A DNA stretch of 45,617 bases from an uncultured Clostridia bacterium (lineage in GTDB: Bacteria > Bacillota > Clostridia > Oscillospirales > CAG-272), in contig CANQQT010000003.1 in the NCBI GenBank assembly GCA_947626065.1, positions 1 to 45,617 of the forward strand, in the 5' to 3' direction. Under the pieces are notes generated by a model. The model had not been told where the DNA came from. It saw nothing but the letters and a program-made list of their open reading frames with translations, and did not search any database. Both the position numbers and the translations under genes were made by a program. Positions 1 to 8,069 of this stretch are shown here, one piece after another. Positions within the stretch are counted from its first letter, which is position 1; the number at the start of each line of letters is the position of its first letter.

Positions 1-11
1 ATCTTTTCCAT
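1..11 (-). CDS. possible first codons of a gene leaving the left edge
   Basis: On the minus strand a GGAGGG ribosome site (24..19) lies 7 bases before an ATG at 11..9, and the frame stays open to the edge (Met-Glu-Lys). Another ATG at 18..16 sits directly against the ribosome site and is unlikely. Three codons cannot be assigned to a family. Confidence 0.3.
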
Positions 12-98
12 TTTTCATCCCTCCGGGTCAGAATACCTTTATTTTACCCGGGAATGATGAATAAACTCTCATTCGTGACGCTTTTCTTCCATAAAGAA

Positions 99-131
99 GA
101 ATCCACCCCGCTTTACAGCAAGAGTGGATTC
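99..131 (-). terminator. probable terminator of the DUF5107/TPR gene
   Basis: An 8-bp perfect inverted repeat, GAATCCAC (99-106) with GTGGATTC (124-131), lies about 70 bases past the stop codon. On the minus strand it is followed by a T-rich run (TTCTTTAT). The loop is long (17 bases), so the call is moderate. Confidence 0.45.
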
Positions 132-202
132 GGTCGATATGGTTTTTCCTTTTGGCTCAATCGGGGGTCCGGCGGGCCCTTACAAAGCGCCCCCGGATTC
201 TC

Positions 203-3200
203 TCAGGCGAGGAATCCGAAGCGCTCGAAGAACAGCGCGAAGAGGTTCTCGTTGTTCTTCGCGGCGCTCTTTGCGAGCCGCGCGGCGGCCTCCTCCTTTT
301 CGCCCATGAAGTCGCGGCAGAGAGAGGAGAGATAGAGGTACTGCGCCTCTCTCAGCTTTTCCGGGCAGTCGACAAAGGAGAGGAAGAAGGGCGTCGTTCC
401 GAAGTAGCCGTTGTCCTTCGTGTAGCGGATTCTTTCCCATTCGCGCAGGTATTTCGTGATCAGGTGCTGAGCCTTTGTATTTTCCTTCAGATGCTCAAAC
501 GACCTTGCCTGCCAGTAGGGGAGCTCCTTCAGATGCATATTGCTGAAATACTCGATCTGCACGGTGGCGATATAGCGGAAAATCTCCTCCGCCTTTTCCT
601 TTTCCCCGAGAGCTTCGAGGCAGAGCGCCTCGTGGTATTTCAGCGGGATGAGCTTGCAGTGGTTCCAGATTCCGGCGCCGAGCGACTGCGGGAGAACCTG
701 TCCCTCCCGGAAGAGCTCCAGAGCCTTTTCGGTATTTCCCTTGTTCAGCGCTTCCTTGCCCTTGACGAGGTAGGCGAACATATACTGATCGGCAATGGCG
801 TGCTCTCCTCCTTCGCAGGGGACGAAGTCGTGCGACATCAGCGTCGCGATCGCTTGATCGGGGAGGAAGGCCTGATTGTAGGCCTTGGCAAGCTCGGTGA
901 GGATATCGTCGCGGGTGACGGTATGCGAAGTGATGAGGCGGATTTTCTCCTCGGCGGAGACGCCGGTCTTATCCATCAGGACGACGGTTTCGTAGAGGAG
1001 CTCCTCGTCGTCGGGGCGCTCGCTCACAAGCTGTTTCATCAGGGCAAGCGCTTCCTCCGGGCGTCCGAGGTGGCTGAAATCGGCGACCGCGAGGTTTCTT
1101 CTCGCGACGTAGTCGCTTACGTAATCGCTTGCGTCAACGTCTGCACATTCTCTCCAGAGCGCCGCGGCCTCCTCGTAGCGGAGCTTATTGTAAAGGAGGC
1201 AGCCGAGAAGCATTTTCGCCCCGTTGTCCCCTCTTTGGGAGGCGCTTTCCAGCACCGCGATTTCCTCGAGGCGGACGGGGTAGCAGGGGCCGAGCTCGGC
1301 GGTTTTGGCCTTTTCGTAGCAGGGGCCGCCGTCCTTCCCCGACAGGGTTTTAAAATAGCCGAGGGCATAGTAAAGCGGCTTGCGGCGGCAGTCGGGACGG
1401 GCCTCCTCAAGGCCGGACAGGAGCGCGACGACGTCCTCAAATCTTCCCATGACCGACAGGTCGAAGGCGATATCGAGGCAGGTCTGCACCGGGTCGGAGG
1501 AAAGCCCTTCGTAGAAGGCCTTTGCGGGAGTCTCTCCCTTGATCAGCGAGGTATACGCCCCCGCGTAGTGGTCGAGGCTGTCCTTTTTGAGCTGTTCGGC
1601 AAGGAGCTTTTCCGCGCCGTCGGTATCTCCCGTCTCCTTCTTTGCAAGGGCGAGGCAGAGCAGTGCCAGATTGTTTTTCCTTCCGTAATCGAGAGCGTTC
1701 TCGGCATGGCGGAGCGCCTCGGTGTAGTCCTTTCTGCGAAGGTCGATCATGGCGATTCTCGTCATGGCCTTTCCGACGCAGTCGGCGGCCCAGTAGGCCT
1801 TGTAGTACCAGTCGTAGGCGGTGTCAAAATCGCCCTTTGCCTCGGAAATTCTCGCCTTCGTGTAGTAGACCTCGCCGCTCTGTACCCGTTCGTTGAAGAG
1901 GGTGACCGCCTCAATCGCCCGGCGGATGTAATCCTCGGCAGAATCAAGGCAACCGCGGTTCAGCTCGTACTTCGCCATGGCGATAAGAGAAGGAATGTGG
2001 TTGATTTTGCGCTTCAGCGCTTCCTTCCAGTAGCTGTCGGGATTGGTGGCCGGGTCGCGGTACTGGTCGACGTGAACGCCGGCGAGATAGAGCTCGTCCG
2101 CGTCGTTCATTCCGGCTGCCGAGGGCATATCGGTGATCACGTCGGGCATGACGAATTTGTTGAAATTCTTTTCGGTATATTCCGCGACGGTTTTTCCCTC
2201 TGCGAGAACCGATACCGTGACGTAAGCGGGAAGGGCGGGGAGGGAGAAAATGAGCGCCTCATTCGGGACAAGGGAGACTTTTTTCTCAAAGAGGACGGCG
2301 TCGCCCTCCGAAATCTTGACGACGGCGTCCGGGTAGGCCTCGGTGCTCTGGAGCGCAAGGGTTCCCACCTCCCGGTCGAGCCGGAAGGCGCAGTTCAGAT
2401 TGGCGAAGGTCGGAGTGCCGATTTTGCTGATGGGGTACCAGTGCTGGGAGAATTCCTTGGTCTCATAGGGGGCCAGCCATGAGAAGTTCGGCTGGTTGTC
2501 GGAATAGGAGCCCGCCATCAGCTCCGCGTATTCCCCGTCGGTGTCGGTGAGGGCGTTTTCCCACGATTTTGAGAGCTGGCAATAAGCCCACGTGAACATT
2601 TTCTTTCCGGGGGAAATGTGGTGGTCGCCGATGTGGACGACGCCGCACTCCTTCCCGTGGTCATAGCCGCCGAAGAAATCGTAATCGGAGGCGCAGGCAA
2701 AATAAGAGGTCGCCTGTTTGGTGTTCTTGTGCCACGAAATATCCCGGTCGGTATCCATGGGAATGCCGTTGAATACGCCGTTACCGGCAATCGGGAAGGT
2801 GGTTCTCGATTTCAGATAATGGAAATTGACGTAGGAAACGTCCTGCGGGAAGAAGATCTGATAGTTCGTGTTGACCGGAACCGCCGCGTTCTCCCACCAC
2901 AGGAAGGAGCGCTCGGCGGGCGTGCGGTTGTAGAGGCGCATTCTCGTCTCGAAGCGGGTCTGACCGGGATAGAGAATCACGCTGACCATGCCCTTCATCC
3001 GGTCGATCGGATCATGCTCCGACAGATGGCAGGCCACGCCGCCTCCCGGCAGCTCCTCGACGGTGAAGTCGCAGGGCATGAAGCCCGACGCGCGGTGGTG
3101 GAAGGGCCAGTTGAACTCCACGCCGCCCGAAATCCATGAGCCGAGAACGCCGATCAGCGCCGGCTTGATGACGTGCTGCTTATAAAAATAGTCGTATCCC

Positions 3201-3466
3201 GTCGTCTTGTCGAGCGCGGAATAGATTCTTCCTCCGATTTCCGGGAGAATTTCAATCTTCACGTACTCATTTTCAAGGGTAACGACGGTGTATTCCCGAT
3301 CCTCCTTGTGGGAGCGGTCGACCTCCATCACTACCTTGTTGGGGTAGGGTCTGCCGCTGGTTCTCTGATGAACGCGGTTTTCCGCGAACATGGGCATCTC
3401 TTCCGCCGCCGGTTCGGGATAGGTGGGGATGACGAGCTTTCCTACAGAAACGGTTGCCTTTTCCAA
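203..3466 (-). CDS. DUF5107 domain protein with TPR repeats (1087 aa)
   Basis: Large, probably cytoplasmic protein: no signal peptide or membrane segment is visible. The N-terminal ~370 residues match the DUF5107 family, a beta-sandwich domain resembling carbohydrate-active-enzyme folds (motifs such as PEIGGRIYSALDK, a tryptophan-rich GGVEFNWPFHHR, and LWWENAAVPVN). From about residue 550 the protein is a run of TPR-like helical pairs rich in Ala, Tyr and Leu. Such proteins occur in gut Firmicutes near sugar-utilisation genes, but no reaction is established. Start: the reading frame runs much further upstream, into repeat DNA. A consensus promoter at 3528-3556 rules out those starts and makes the ATG at 3529 part of the -10 box. 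The first start with a good ribosome site is TTG at 3466 (AAGGAG, 10-base spacing). Transcribed alone. The family call is firm; the function is unknown. Confidence 0.85.
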   Translation of the reverse strand: MEKATVSVGKLVIPTYPEPAAEEMPMFAENRVHQRTSGRPYPNKVVMEVDRSHKEDREYTVVTLENEYVKIEILPEIGGRIYSALDKTTGYDYFYKQHVIKPALIGVLGSWISGGVEFNWPFHHRASGFMPCDFTVEELPGGGVACHLSEHDPIDRMKGMVSVILYPGQTRFETRMRLYNRTPAERSFLWWENAAVPVNTNYQIFFPQDVSYVNFHYLKSRTTFPIAGNGVFNGIPMDTDRDISWHKNTKQATSYFACASDYDFFGGYDHGKECGVVHIGDHHISPGKKMFTWAYCQLSKSWENALTDTDGEYAELMAGSYSDNQPNFSWLAPYETKEFSQHWYPISKIGTPTFANLNCAFRLDREVGTLALQSTEAYPDAVVKISEGDAVLFEKKVSLVPNEALIFSLPALPAYVTVSVLAEGKTVAEYTEKNFNKFVMPDVITDMPSAAGMNDADELYLAGVHVDQYRDPATNPDSYWKEALKRKINHIPSLIAMAKYELNRGCLDSAEDYIRRAIEAVTLFNERVQSGEVYYTKARISEAKGDFDTAYDWYYKAYWAADCVGKAMTRIAMIDLRRKDYTEALRHAENALDYGRKNNLALLCLALAKKETGDTDGAEKLLAEQLKKDSLDHYAGAYTSLIKGETPAKAFYEGLSSDPVQTCLDIAFDLSVMGRFEDVVALLSGLEEARPDCRRKPLYYALGYFKTLSGKDGGPCYEKAKTAELGPCYPVRLEEIAVLESASQRGDNGAKMLLGCLLYNKLRYEEAAALWRECADVDASDYVSDYVARRNLAVADFSHLGRPEEALALMKQLVSERPDDEELLYETVVLMDKTGVSAEEKIRLITSHTVTRDDILTELAKAYNQAFLPDQAIATLMSHDFVPCEGGEHAIADQYMFAYLVKGKEALNKGNTEKALELFREGQVLPQSLGAGIWNHCKLIPLKYHEALCLEALGEKEKAEEIFRYIATVQIEYFSNMHLKELPYWQARSFEHLKENTKAQHLITKYLREWERIRYTKDNGYFGTTPFFLSFVDCPEKLREAQYLYLSSLCRDFMGEKEEAAARLAKSAAKNNENLFALFFERFGFLA

Positions 3467-3476
3467 AATCCTTTTT

Positions 3477-3482
3477 CTCCTT
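3477..3482 (-). promoter_or_regulatory. ribosome site selecting a TTG start
   Basis: AAGGAG on the minus strand lies 10 bases before TTG at 3466. The upstream in-frame ATG at 3529 overlaps the -10 element and has no ribosome site, so this site decides the start of the DUF5107 gene. Confidence 0.6.
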
Positions 3483-3527
3483 ATAAGTGATTTGTTTCTC
3501 TCCGAATATATCCGAAGGAACGCTTCC

Positions 3528-3556
3528 ATTATATTGGACCGGGGAGCCGATGTCAA
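3528..3556 (-). promoter_or_regulatory. fully consensus sigma-A promoter
   Basis: Minus strand: TTGACA (3556..3551), exactly 17 bases, TATAAT (3533..3528). The predicted transcript start is near 3521, about 40 bases before the ribosome site of the DUF5107 gene. Both hexamers match consensus perfectly, so strong expression is expected unless it is repressed. No operator palindrome is obvious. Confidence 0.85.
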
Positions 3557-3664
3557 GGCGTTTACAGCAAATTGCAGAAAAGTTTGGCCCCCCGCCGTTT
3601 GGCAGGGAGCCTCTTTCTCTTTTGGAAGGCCCGCAGAGGCCGCATTTTTTCTTGCTCCGGTTTT

Positions 3665-3845
3665 GTCAAAGGCCAACTTTGCGAAGGCAGACCTTGCGAA
3701 GGCAGATCTTGCGAAGGCAGACCGCGTGAAGACGGGTTTTACAAAGGCAGACCTTGCGAAGGCCGACCGTGCGAAGATGGGTTTTACAAAGGCAGGCCTT
3801 GTGAAGGCCAACCGCGTGAAGACAGGTCTTGCGAAGATTGGCTTC
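3665..3845. repeat. degenerate 15-bp tandem repeat
   Basis: About a dozen imperfect copies of a 15-base unit resembling AAGGCAGACCTTGCG lie between the DUF5107 promoter and mtnN. Because 15 is divisible by 3, both strands stay open (for example a Lys-Ala-Asp-Leu-Ala pattern), producing spurious long frames. Nothing suggests it is translated. Confidence 0.8.
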
Positions 3846-3874
3846 TGTCAAAAACAGATTCTGAGCGAGGGCGG

Positions 3875-3940
3875 ATTTTTGTCAAACCGGCTTTTTGGTG
3901 GAGACGGGTTTTTGTCAAACCGGCCTTTTTGCGGAGGCGT
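3875..3940. repeat. two copies of a ~33-bp direct repeat
   Basis: TTTTTGTCAAACCGGC followed by TTTTTG and G-rich DNA occurs twice, 33 bases apart (GTCAAACCGG at 3881 and 3914). It lies just past the 3' end of mtnN on the minus strand. No convincing terminator is seen in this stretch. Confidence 0.6.
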
Positions 3941-3980
3941 GCCTTTTGAGAAGGGCGTTTTTTGCGGAAGTCGTCAAGCG

Positions 3981-4688
3981 TTATTTGCTTTCTCCTGCGA
4001 AGAAGGCCTCCAGCACCTTCACCGTGCGGGCCGCCGCCATTCCGGCAAAGGTGGGGTAGTCGAGGGCCGCTTCCCCGTCCCCGCCGTCCGATATGGCGCG
4101 GAGAACTCCGCAGGGAACGCCGTTTACATAGCAGACCTGCCCGATGGCCGCCCCCTCCATTTCGCAGGCGATGGCCCCAAAGTGCCCGGCGATGGACTTC
4201 TTTCTCTCGGCGTCGGCGAGGAAGACGTCCCCGGACGCCACCGTCCCCCGCAGACACCGGATTCCCCCCCCGGCGGCGGCGAGCGAAAGGCGCTTGGCCA
4301 CCGCTTCCTCGCAGGGAAGATAGATTTTCCCGATGCCGGAAATCATTCCGACCGGGTCGCCGATGGCGGAGGTGTCCATATCGTGCTGGACGAGCCGGTC
4401 GGCGATCGCGATATCCCCCACCGAAAGGGCATCGGTCAGGGTTCCCGCCACGCCGGTGTTGAGAATCAGACGGGGGCGGTATTCCAAAATCATGGTCTGG
4501 GCGCAGAGGGCGGCGAAGACCTTCCCGATGCCGCAGACCGCCGTCACGCAGGGAACTCCATTCAGCTTTCCGGCAGAGAAGGTGATCCCGCTCACCGTCC
4601 GCTTGGTGACGTTTTCCATTTTTGAGAGAATCCCTTCGGCCTCAAGCTCCATGGCCGCGATGATTCCTATCGGCAGTTCATTCTTCAT
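3981..4688 (-). CDS. mtnN: 5'-methylthioadenosine/S-adenosylhomocysteine nucleosidase
   Basis: Cytosolic purine nucleosidase (235 aa) that removes adenine from S-adenosylhomocysteine and methylthioadenosine, supplying S-ribosylhomocysteine to LuxS. It aligns end to end with the MtnN/Pfs family: N-terminal IGIIAAMELE with the catalytic Glu, the SGIGKV-like CGIGKVFAA, NTGVAG, SGDVF, CEMEGAAI (Glu contacting the ribose) and AISDGGD (catalytic Asp). Length is normal for the family. Its ATG at 4688 lies inside the last codons of luxS (11-base overlap), so the two are translationally coupled and together form the activated methyl cycle branch that also yields AI-2. It is the last gene of recG-luxS-mtnN. 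Confidence 0.95.
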   Translation of the reverse strand: MKNELPIGIIAAMELEAEGILSKMENVTKRTVSGITFSAGKLNGVPCVTAVCGIGKVFAALCAQTMILEYRPRLILNTGVAGTLTDALSVGDIAIADRLVQHDMDTSAIGDPVGMISGIGKIYLPCEEAVAKRLSLAAAGGGIRCLRGTVASGDVFLADAERKKSIAGHFGAIACEMEGAAIGQVCYVNGVPCGVLRAISDGGDGEAALDYPTFAGMAAARTVKVLEAFFAGESK

Positions 4689-5133
4689 AGCGAAAATCCG
4701 GCTCCCTTTCGTTCAGCACCGCGAGATAGCGGCGGCATTCCTTTTTGGCGCTTTCAAGGTCCAGCTCGCGGTAGTTTCCGCATTCCTTCCGACTGGCGCC
4801 GAAGACCTCCCCTTCGTAGGAAAGGATATCGGCCAGCGCCTTCTTTAAAACCGTCAGTACCTTGCGCGGCTCCTCGTTCCGCACCAGAAGGTAAAACCCG
4901 GTCCGACAGCCCATCGGCCCGAAATAGAGAATGCTGTCGGCGATTTCGGAATTTCTGAGAAAGGTCGCCGCCATATGCTCCACCGAGTGCAGGGTGATGT
5001 TGTCCATATAGTCCCCGGCGTTCGGCTTCCGCGTCCGAAGGTCGTAGGTGGTGACGTCGCCGTCGATGCGGGAAATGTAAATCCCGGGGTTCAGCTTGTC
5101 GTGATCGACGGTAAAGCTCGCGATTTTTTTCAT
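4678..5133 (-). CDS. luxS: S-ribosylhomocysteine lyase LuxS
   Basis: A 151-residue Fe/Zn enzyme that cleaves S-ribosylhomocysteine to homocysteine and DPD, the precursor of autoinducer-2. The metal ligands are visible: HSVEH gives H49, E52 and H53, and C118 lies in ECGNYR. The catalytic Cys is C76 in GPMGCRTGFY. Start: ATG at 5133 preceded by GGAGGA; the longer frame has only low-complexity residues before this Met. It lies 37 bases after recG and overlaps mtnN, so the three genes are probably one transcript. No riboswitch-like leader is seen before luxS itself. Confidence 0.96.
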   Translation of the reverse strand: MKKIASFTVDHDKLNPGIYISRIDGDVTTYDLRTRKPNAGDYMDNITLHSVEHMAATFLRNSEIADSILYFGPMGCRTGFYLLVRNEEPRKVLTVLKKALADILSYEGEVFGASRKECGNYRELDLESAKKECRRYLAVLNEREPDFRYEE

Positions 5134-5170
5134 GGCTCCTCCCAAGGCCGCCTCCTGCGGCGGCAAAAGT

Positions 5171-7324
5171 TTACTGCATGGCCCTTTCGTCCGTCTCAAA
5201 AAGCTGGCGAACGCCGCGGGCGGCGGCAAGATTTTCCTCTTTTTTCAGCTCCGGGTCGGCGGCAAGCGTCTTTTCCGCCTCCTCCATGGCCCTCTTGAAA
5301 AGCGCCATGTCGGTGTTCAGTCGCCCGCTGAAGCTTCCGTGTTGGCGGGCCTTCCCCTCCTCGGAGGGGAAATAGTCGCCGGGGCCGCGGAGCTCAAGGT
5401 CGTATTCGGCGATTTTATAGCCGTTGTCGGTGGTTCTCATGACCTTTAGTCGCTTCATGGCCTTCTCGCCGTCGGTGGAGGAGACGAGAACGCAGTAGGC
5501 CTTTCGCTTTCCTCTGCCGACCCGTCCGCGAAGCTGGTGAAGCTGGGAGAGGCCGAAGCATTCGGCGTTTTCGACGACCATCAGCGAGGCGTTCGGGACG
5601 TTCACGCCAACCTCAATCACCGTCGTCGAGACGAGAATCTGAATTTCCCCGGCGGAAAAGCGCCGCATGACCTCTTCCTTGTCGCAGCCCTTCATTCTCC
5701 CGTGAATCAGTCCGACGGAAAATTCCGGGAAGATATTCTTTTTCAGCTCCTCGTAGTATTCGACTGCCGTCTTTTTCTTGGGACGTGCATAGTGGAATTC
5801 GGTGCTTCCGTCGGGAGCAAAGCCGATGAGGTCGCCCTCCCATTCCTCCTCTTCCTTTTCCTCCACCGCCGGGCAGACGAGGTAAACCTGTCCTCCCTCC
5901 CGCACCTGCGAGGCGATAAAGCGGTTGAGCCTCGCCCGATAGCTTTCGTCGACGACGAAGGTGTCGACCTTCTGGCGGCCCGGGGGAAGCTCGTCGAGCA
6001 TGGAGAGGGAGAGCTCTCCGTAGAGAATCAGCGCCAGCGTCCGGGGAATCGGCGTCGCGCTCATCACAAGGACGTGGGGTACCCCGCCGCCCCGGTTGTC
6101 CTTCCCGAGAGAGGCCCGCTGGGCGACGCCGAAGCGGTGCTGTTCGTCGGTGATGACAAGGCCGAGCCTTGCAAAGCTCACGCCGGAGGAGATCAGGGCG
6201 TGCGTGCCGATGAGGAGGTCGAGGCTCCCGTCGGCAAGCGCCTCCTTCAGCCTTCTCTTCTCGGGCAGCGGCGTGGAGCCGATAAGAAGCCCGACCCGGA
6301 AGCCGAGGGAGGAGAAGAGAGGCGCGAGGGAGTCGTAGTGCTGGGAGGCGAGAATTTCGGTCGGGGCCATCAGGGCGACCTGATAGCGGTTCCCGACGGC
6401 GAGGAAGGCGGCGGCTGCCGCCACGGCGGTTTTGCCGCTCCCGACGTCCCCCGAGAGAAGGCGGGACATCGGAACCTCCGCGTTTACCATATCTCCCCGG
6501 ATTTCCTCCACCGAGCGCTTCTGCGCCCCCGTCAGGGGAAAGCCAAGCCGGGAGAGAAGCGGCGTAAGGGAAAGATCCCTCATGACCGGCGGGACGCCGG
6601 AGCGCTTCCGATTTTTTGTAAGAGCGAGGCCGAGGGAAAAAAGATAGAGCTCCTCGGCGGAGAAATATCTTCTTGCCCCTTCGATTTCGGCGAGGGTTTG
6701 GGGGCAGTGAATCGCCCGATAGGCGGTTTTCGCCTCCGGCAGACCGAGGCCGACGCGGAAGGACTCCGGAAGTACCTCCGGAAGGTCGGTTTTCTCAAGC
6801 AGGGAAAGGGCCTCCCCCACCGTGTCGGCAATCAGCTTCTGCGTGAGTCCGGCGCCCGAGGGATAGACGGGGACGAAATCCGGGAGGGGAAGCTTTTCCG
6901 ATACCGGCTCGTGAATCGGGGCCGCCATCGTCAGCCGTCCCTTTTCTCTCTTCACCTTTCCCCAGAAGCGGAATTCCTGCCCGACGGCGAAGACCTTTTC
7001 GAGAAATCGGCTGTTGAAATAGGTGATCACGACCGTTCCACTCCCGTCAAAGGCCGCGAATTTCGTGATCGTCATCCGGTTTTTCAGGGTGACCGTTTTC
7101 GGCTGAGTCCCTACCGTGAGGAGGAAGGAAGCGTTTTCCCCTTCCGGGGCAAGGGAGAGCGGCGAAATGTGCCCCCTGTTCTGATAGACGCGGGGAAAAT
7201 GGTGCAAAAGCTCCCCGACGGTGTCGAGGCCGAGGCGGGAGAAGGCCTCGGCCCGCTTTACGCCGATGCCCTTCAGGGCGCCGATTTTTTCCTCGGTAAG
7301 CCTACAATAAGCCTCTTTTTCCAT
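5171..7324 (-). CDS. recG: ATP-dependent DNA helicase RecG
   Basis: A 717-residue superfamily 2 helicase that remodels stalled replication forks and Holliday junctions. The N-terminal wedge (OB-fold) domain spans roughly residues 1-260. Helicase motifs follow: GDVGSGKT at 292-299 (motif I), GTHALI, DEQHRFG with the DEQH box at 393-396 (motif II), SATPIPRTL (motif III) and QLRGRVGRG (motif VI). The C-terminal TRG-type segment GLSQLHQLRGRVGR then ELRGPGDYF is present. Length is typical (about 680-720). The ATG at 7324 has AAGGAGG upstream. First gene of the recG-luxS-mtnN run and divergent from the 82-residue protein gene. Confidence 0.97.
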   Translation of the reverse strand: MEKEAYCRLTEEKIGALKGIGVKRAEAFSRLGLDTVGELLHHFPRVYQNRGHISPLSLAPEGENASFLLTVGTQPKTVTLKNRMTITKFAAFDGSGTVVITYFNSRFLEKVFAVGQEFRFWGKVKREKGRLTMAAPIHEPVSEKLPLPDFVPVYPSGAGLTQKLIADTVGEALSLLEKTDLPEVLPESFRVGLGLPEAKTAYRAIHCPQTLAEIEGARRYFSAEELYLFSLGLALTKNRKRSGVPPVMRDLSLTPLLSRLGFPLTGAQKRSVEEIRGDMVNAEVPMSRLLSGDVGSGKTAVAAAAAFLAVGNRYQVALMAPTEILASQHYDSLAPLFSSLGFRVGLLIGSTPLPEKRRLKEALADGSLDLLIGTHALISSGVSFARLGLVITDEQHRFGVAQRASLGKDNRGGGVPHVLVMSATPIPRTLALILYGELSLSMLDELPPGRQKVDTFVVDESYRARLNRFIASQVREGGQVYLVCPAVEEKEEEEWEGDLIGFAPDGSTEFHYARPKKKTAVEYYEELKKNIFPEFSVGLIHGRMKGCDKEEVMRRFSAGEIQILVSTTVIEVGVNVPNASLMVVENAECFGLSQLHQLRGRVGRGKRKAYCVLVSSTDGEKAMKRLKVMRTTDNGYKIAEYDLELRGPGDYFPSEEGKARQHGSFSGRLNTDMALFKRAMEEAEKTLAADPELKKEENLAAARGVRQLFETDERAMQ

Positions 7325-7384
7325 GCCTTGCCTCCTTCCTTCCCCTGTTTTTTCGATTTTGGGAAAATATTCACAAATAAGTCA

Positions 7385-7413
7385 TTGAAATTGCCGGAGC
7401 AATCCTTTATAAT
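7385..7413 (+). promoter_or_regulatory. sigma-A promoter for the 82-aa protein
   Basis: TTGAAA (7385-7390), 17 bases, TATAAT (7408-7413). The start of transcription is expected near 7420, about 40 bases before the ATG at 7461. It points away from recG. Confidence 0.75.
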
Positions 7414-7460
7414 GAAAGATAGGAATCATACCGCAGAATACAGAAAGGAATGAAATCGAA

Positions 7461-7709
7461 ATGGAACTGTTAAAAGCGAAAGTCGCGTCTCTGAAAGGCA
7501 CTCTGCGCGGAATACAGGATTATCAGATCTCCGCGAAGGGCAACGCGGTCATCTCCCTTCATAAAAGAAACGCCGCCGCCACACCCAAGGCGAAGGTGGA
7601 ATGTGTTGAGGACGGAGTCACCGTGGACGTCACCGATCTTCTTCTCGTCGGCGCGGCGCTCTGCGCCCTCGGCACGGTCTGCTCCCTTATTTCCGACCTT
7701 CTCGACTGA
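7461..7709 (+). CDS. hypothetical 82-aa protein with C-terminal hydrophobic segment
   Basis: I do not recognise the family. The first ~55 residues are basic and soluble in character (MELLKAKVASLKGTLRG, then a segment rich in Lys and Ala). Residues ~58-79 (LLLVGAALCALGTVCSLISDLL) form a probable single membrane helix, which would anchor the protein with a very short far end. Start: ATG at 7461 with AAGGA about 11 bases upstream; an earlier ATG at 7450 hits a stop after six codons. The gene has its own promoter (7385-7413) and terminator (7731-7759), which argues that it is real and monocistronic. Function unknown. Confidence 0.7.
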   Translation: MELLKAKVASLKGTLRGIQDYQISAKGNAVISLHKRNAAATPKAKVECVEDGVTVDVTDLLLVGAALCALGTVCSLISDLLD

Positions 7710-7730
7710 GCGCCAAAGGATAAGCTCCCG

Positions 7731-7759
7731 GCCTTCCCGTTTTCGCGGGAAGGCTTTTT
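7731..7759 (+). terminator. rho-independent terminator
   Basis: GCCTTCCCG (7731-7739), 6-base loop, CGGGAAGGC (7746-7754), then TTTTT. A perfect 9-bp stem 22 bases past the stop of the 82-aa gene. Confidence 0.9.
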
Positions 7760-8055
7760 CTGTTTTTGAAAAGGTTAATTCTGCTTTTGAAAAGGATTTT
7801 TCCGCTTTTGGGGAGTCTTTTTCTGTTTTTGGAAAGGCTTTCCCGCTTTTGAAAAGGTCTTTTCTGCTTTTGAAAAGGTCTTTTCTGCTTTTGAAAGGGC
7901 CTTTCCTGCTTTTGAGAAGGTTTTTTCTGTTCTTGAAAGGCTTTCCCGCTTTTGAAAAGGTCTTTTCTGCTTTTGAAAAGGATTTTCCTTCTTTTGAGAA
8001 GGTTTTTTCTGTTTTTGAAAAGGTTTTTCCTGCTTTTGGGGAGGATTTTCTGCCT
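7755..8055. repeat. degenerate 21-bp tandem repeat
   Basis: About 14 imperfect copies of a 21-base unit of the form GCTTTTGAAAAGGTCTTTTCT fill the gap between the terminator at 7759 and the fur-family gene, which is convergent. The strand shown is pyrimidine-rich (T/C) with GAAAAGG cores. The unit is divisible by 3 and open in several frames, but no start or ribosome site suggests a gene. Confidence 0.8.
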
Positions 8056-8069
8056 CGCGGAAGACTTTT

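Noticed and set aside
152-2482. Long open frame on the plus strand opposite the DUF5107 gene
   Set aside because: It is antisense to a clear protein family, has no ribosome site, and its residues (Arg/Gly/Val-rich) are what the complement of GC-biased third positions produces.
3529-3811. Upstream in-frame starts for the DUF5107 protein, including ATG at 3529
   Set aside because: They lie in or above the promoter; the ATG at 3529 is part of the -10 hexamer and would not be transcribed.
5537-7453. Plus-strand frame of about 640 codons opposite recG
   Set aside because: Shadow of recG; low-complexity charged residues and no family resemblance.
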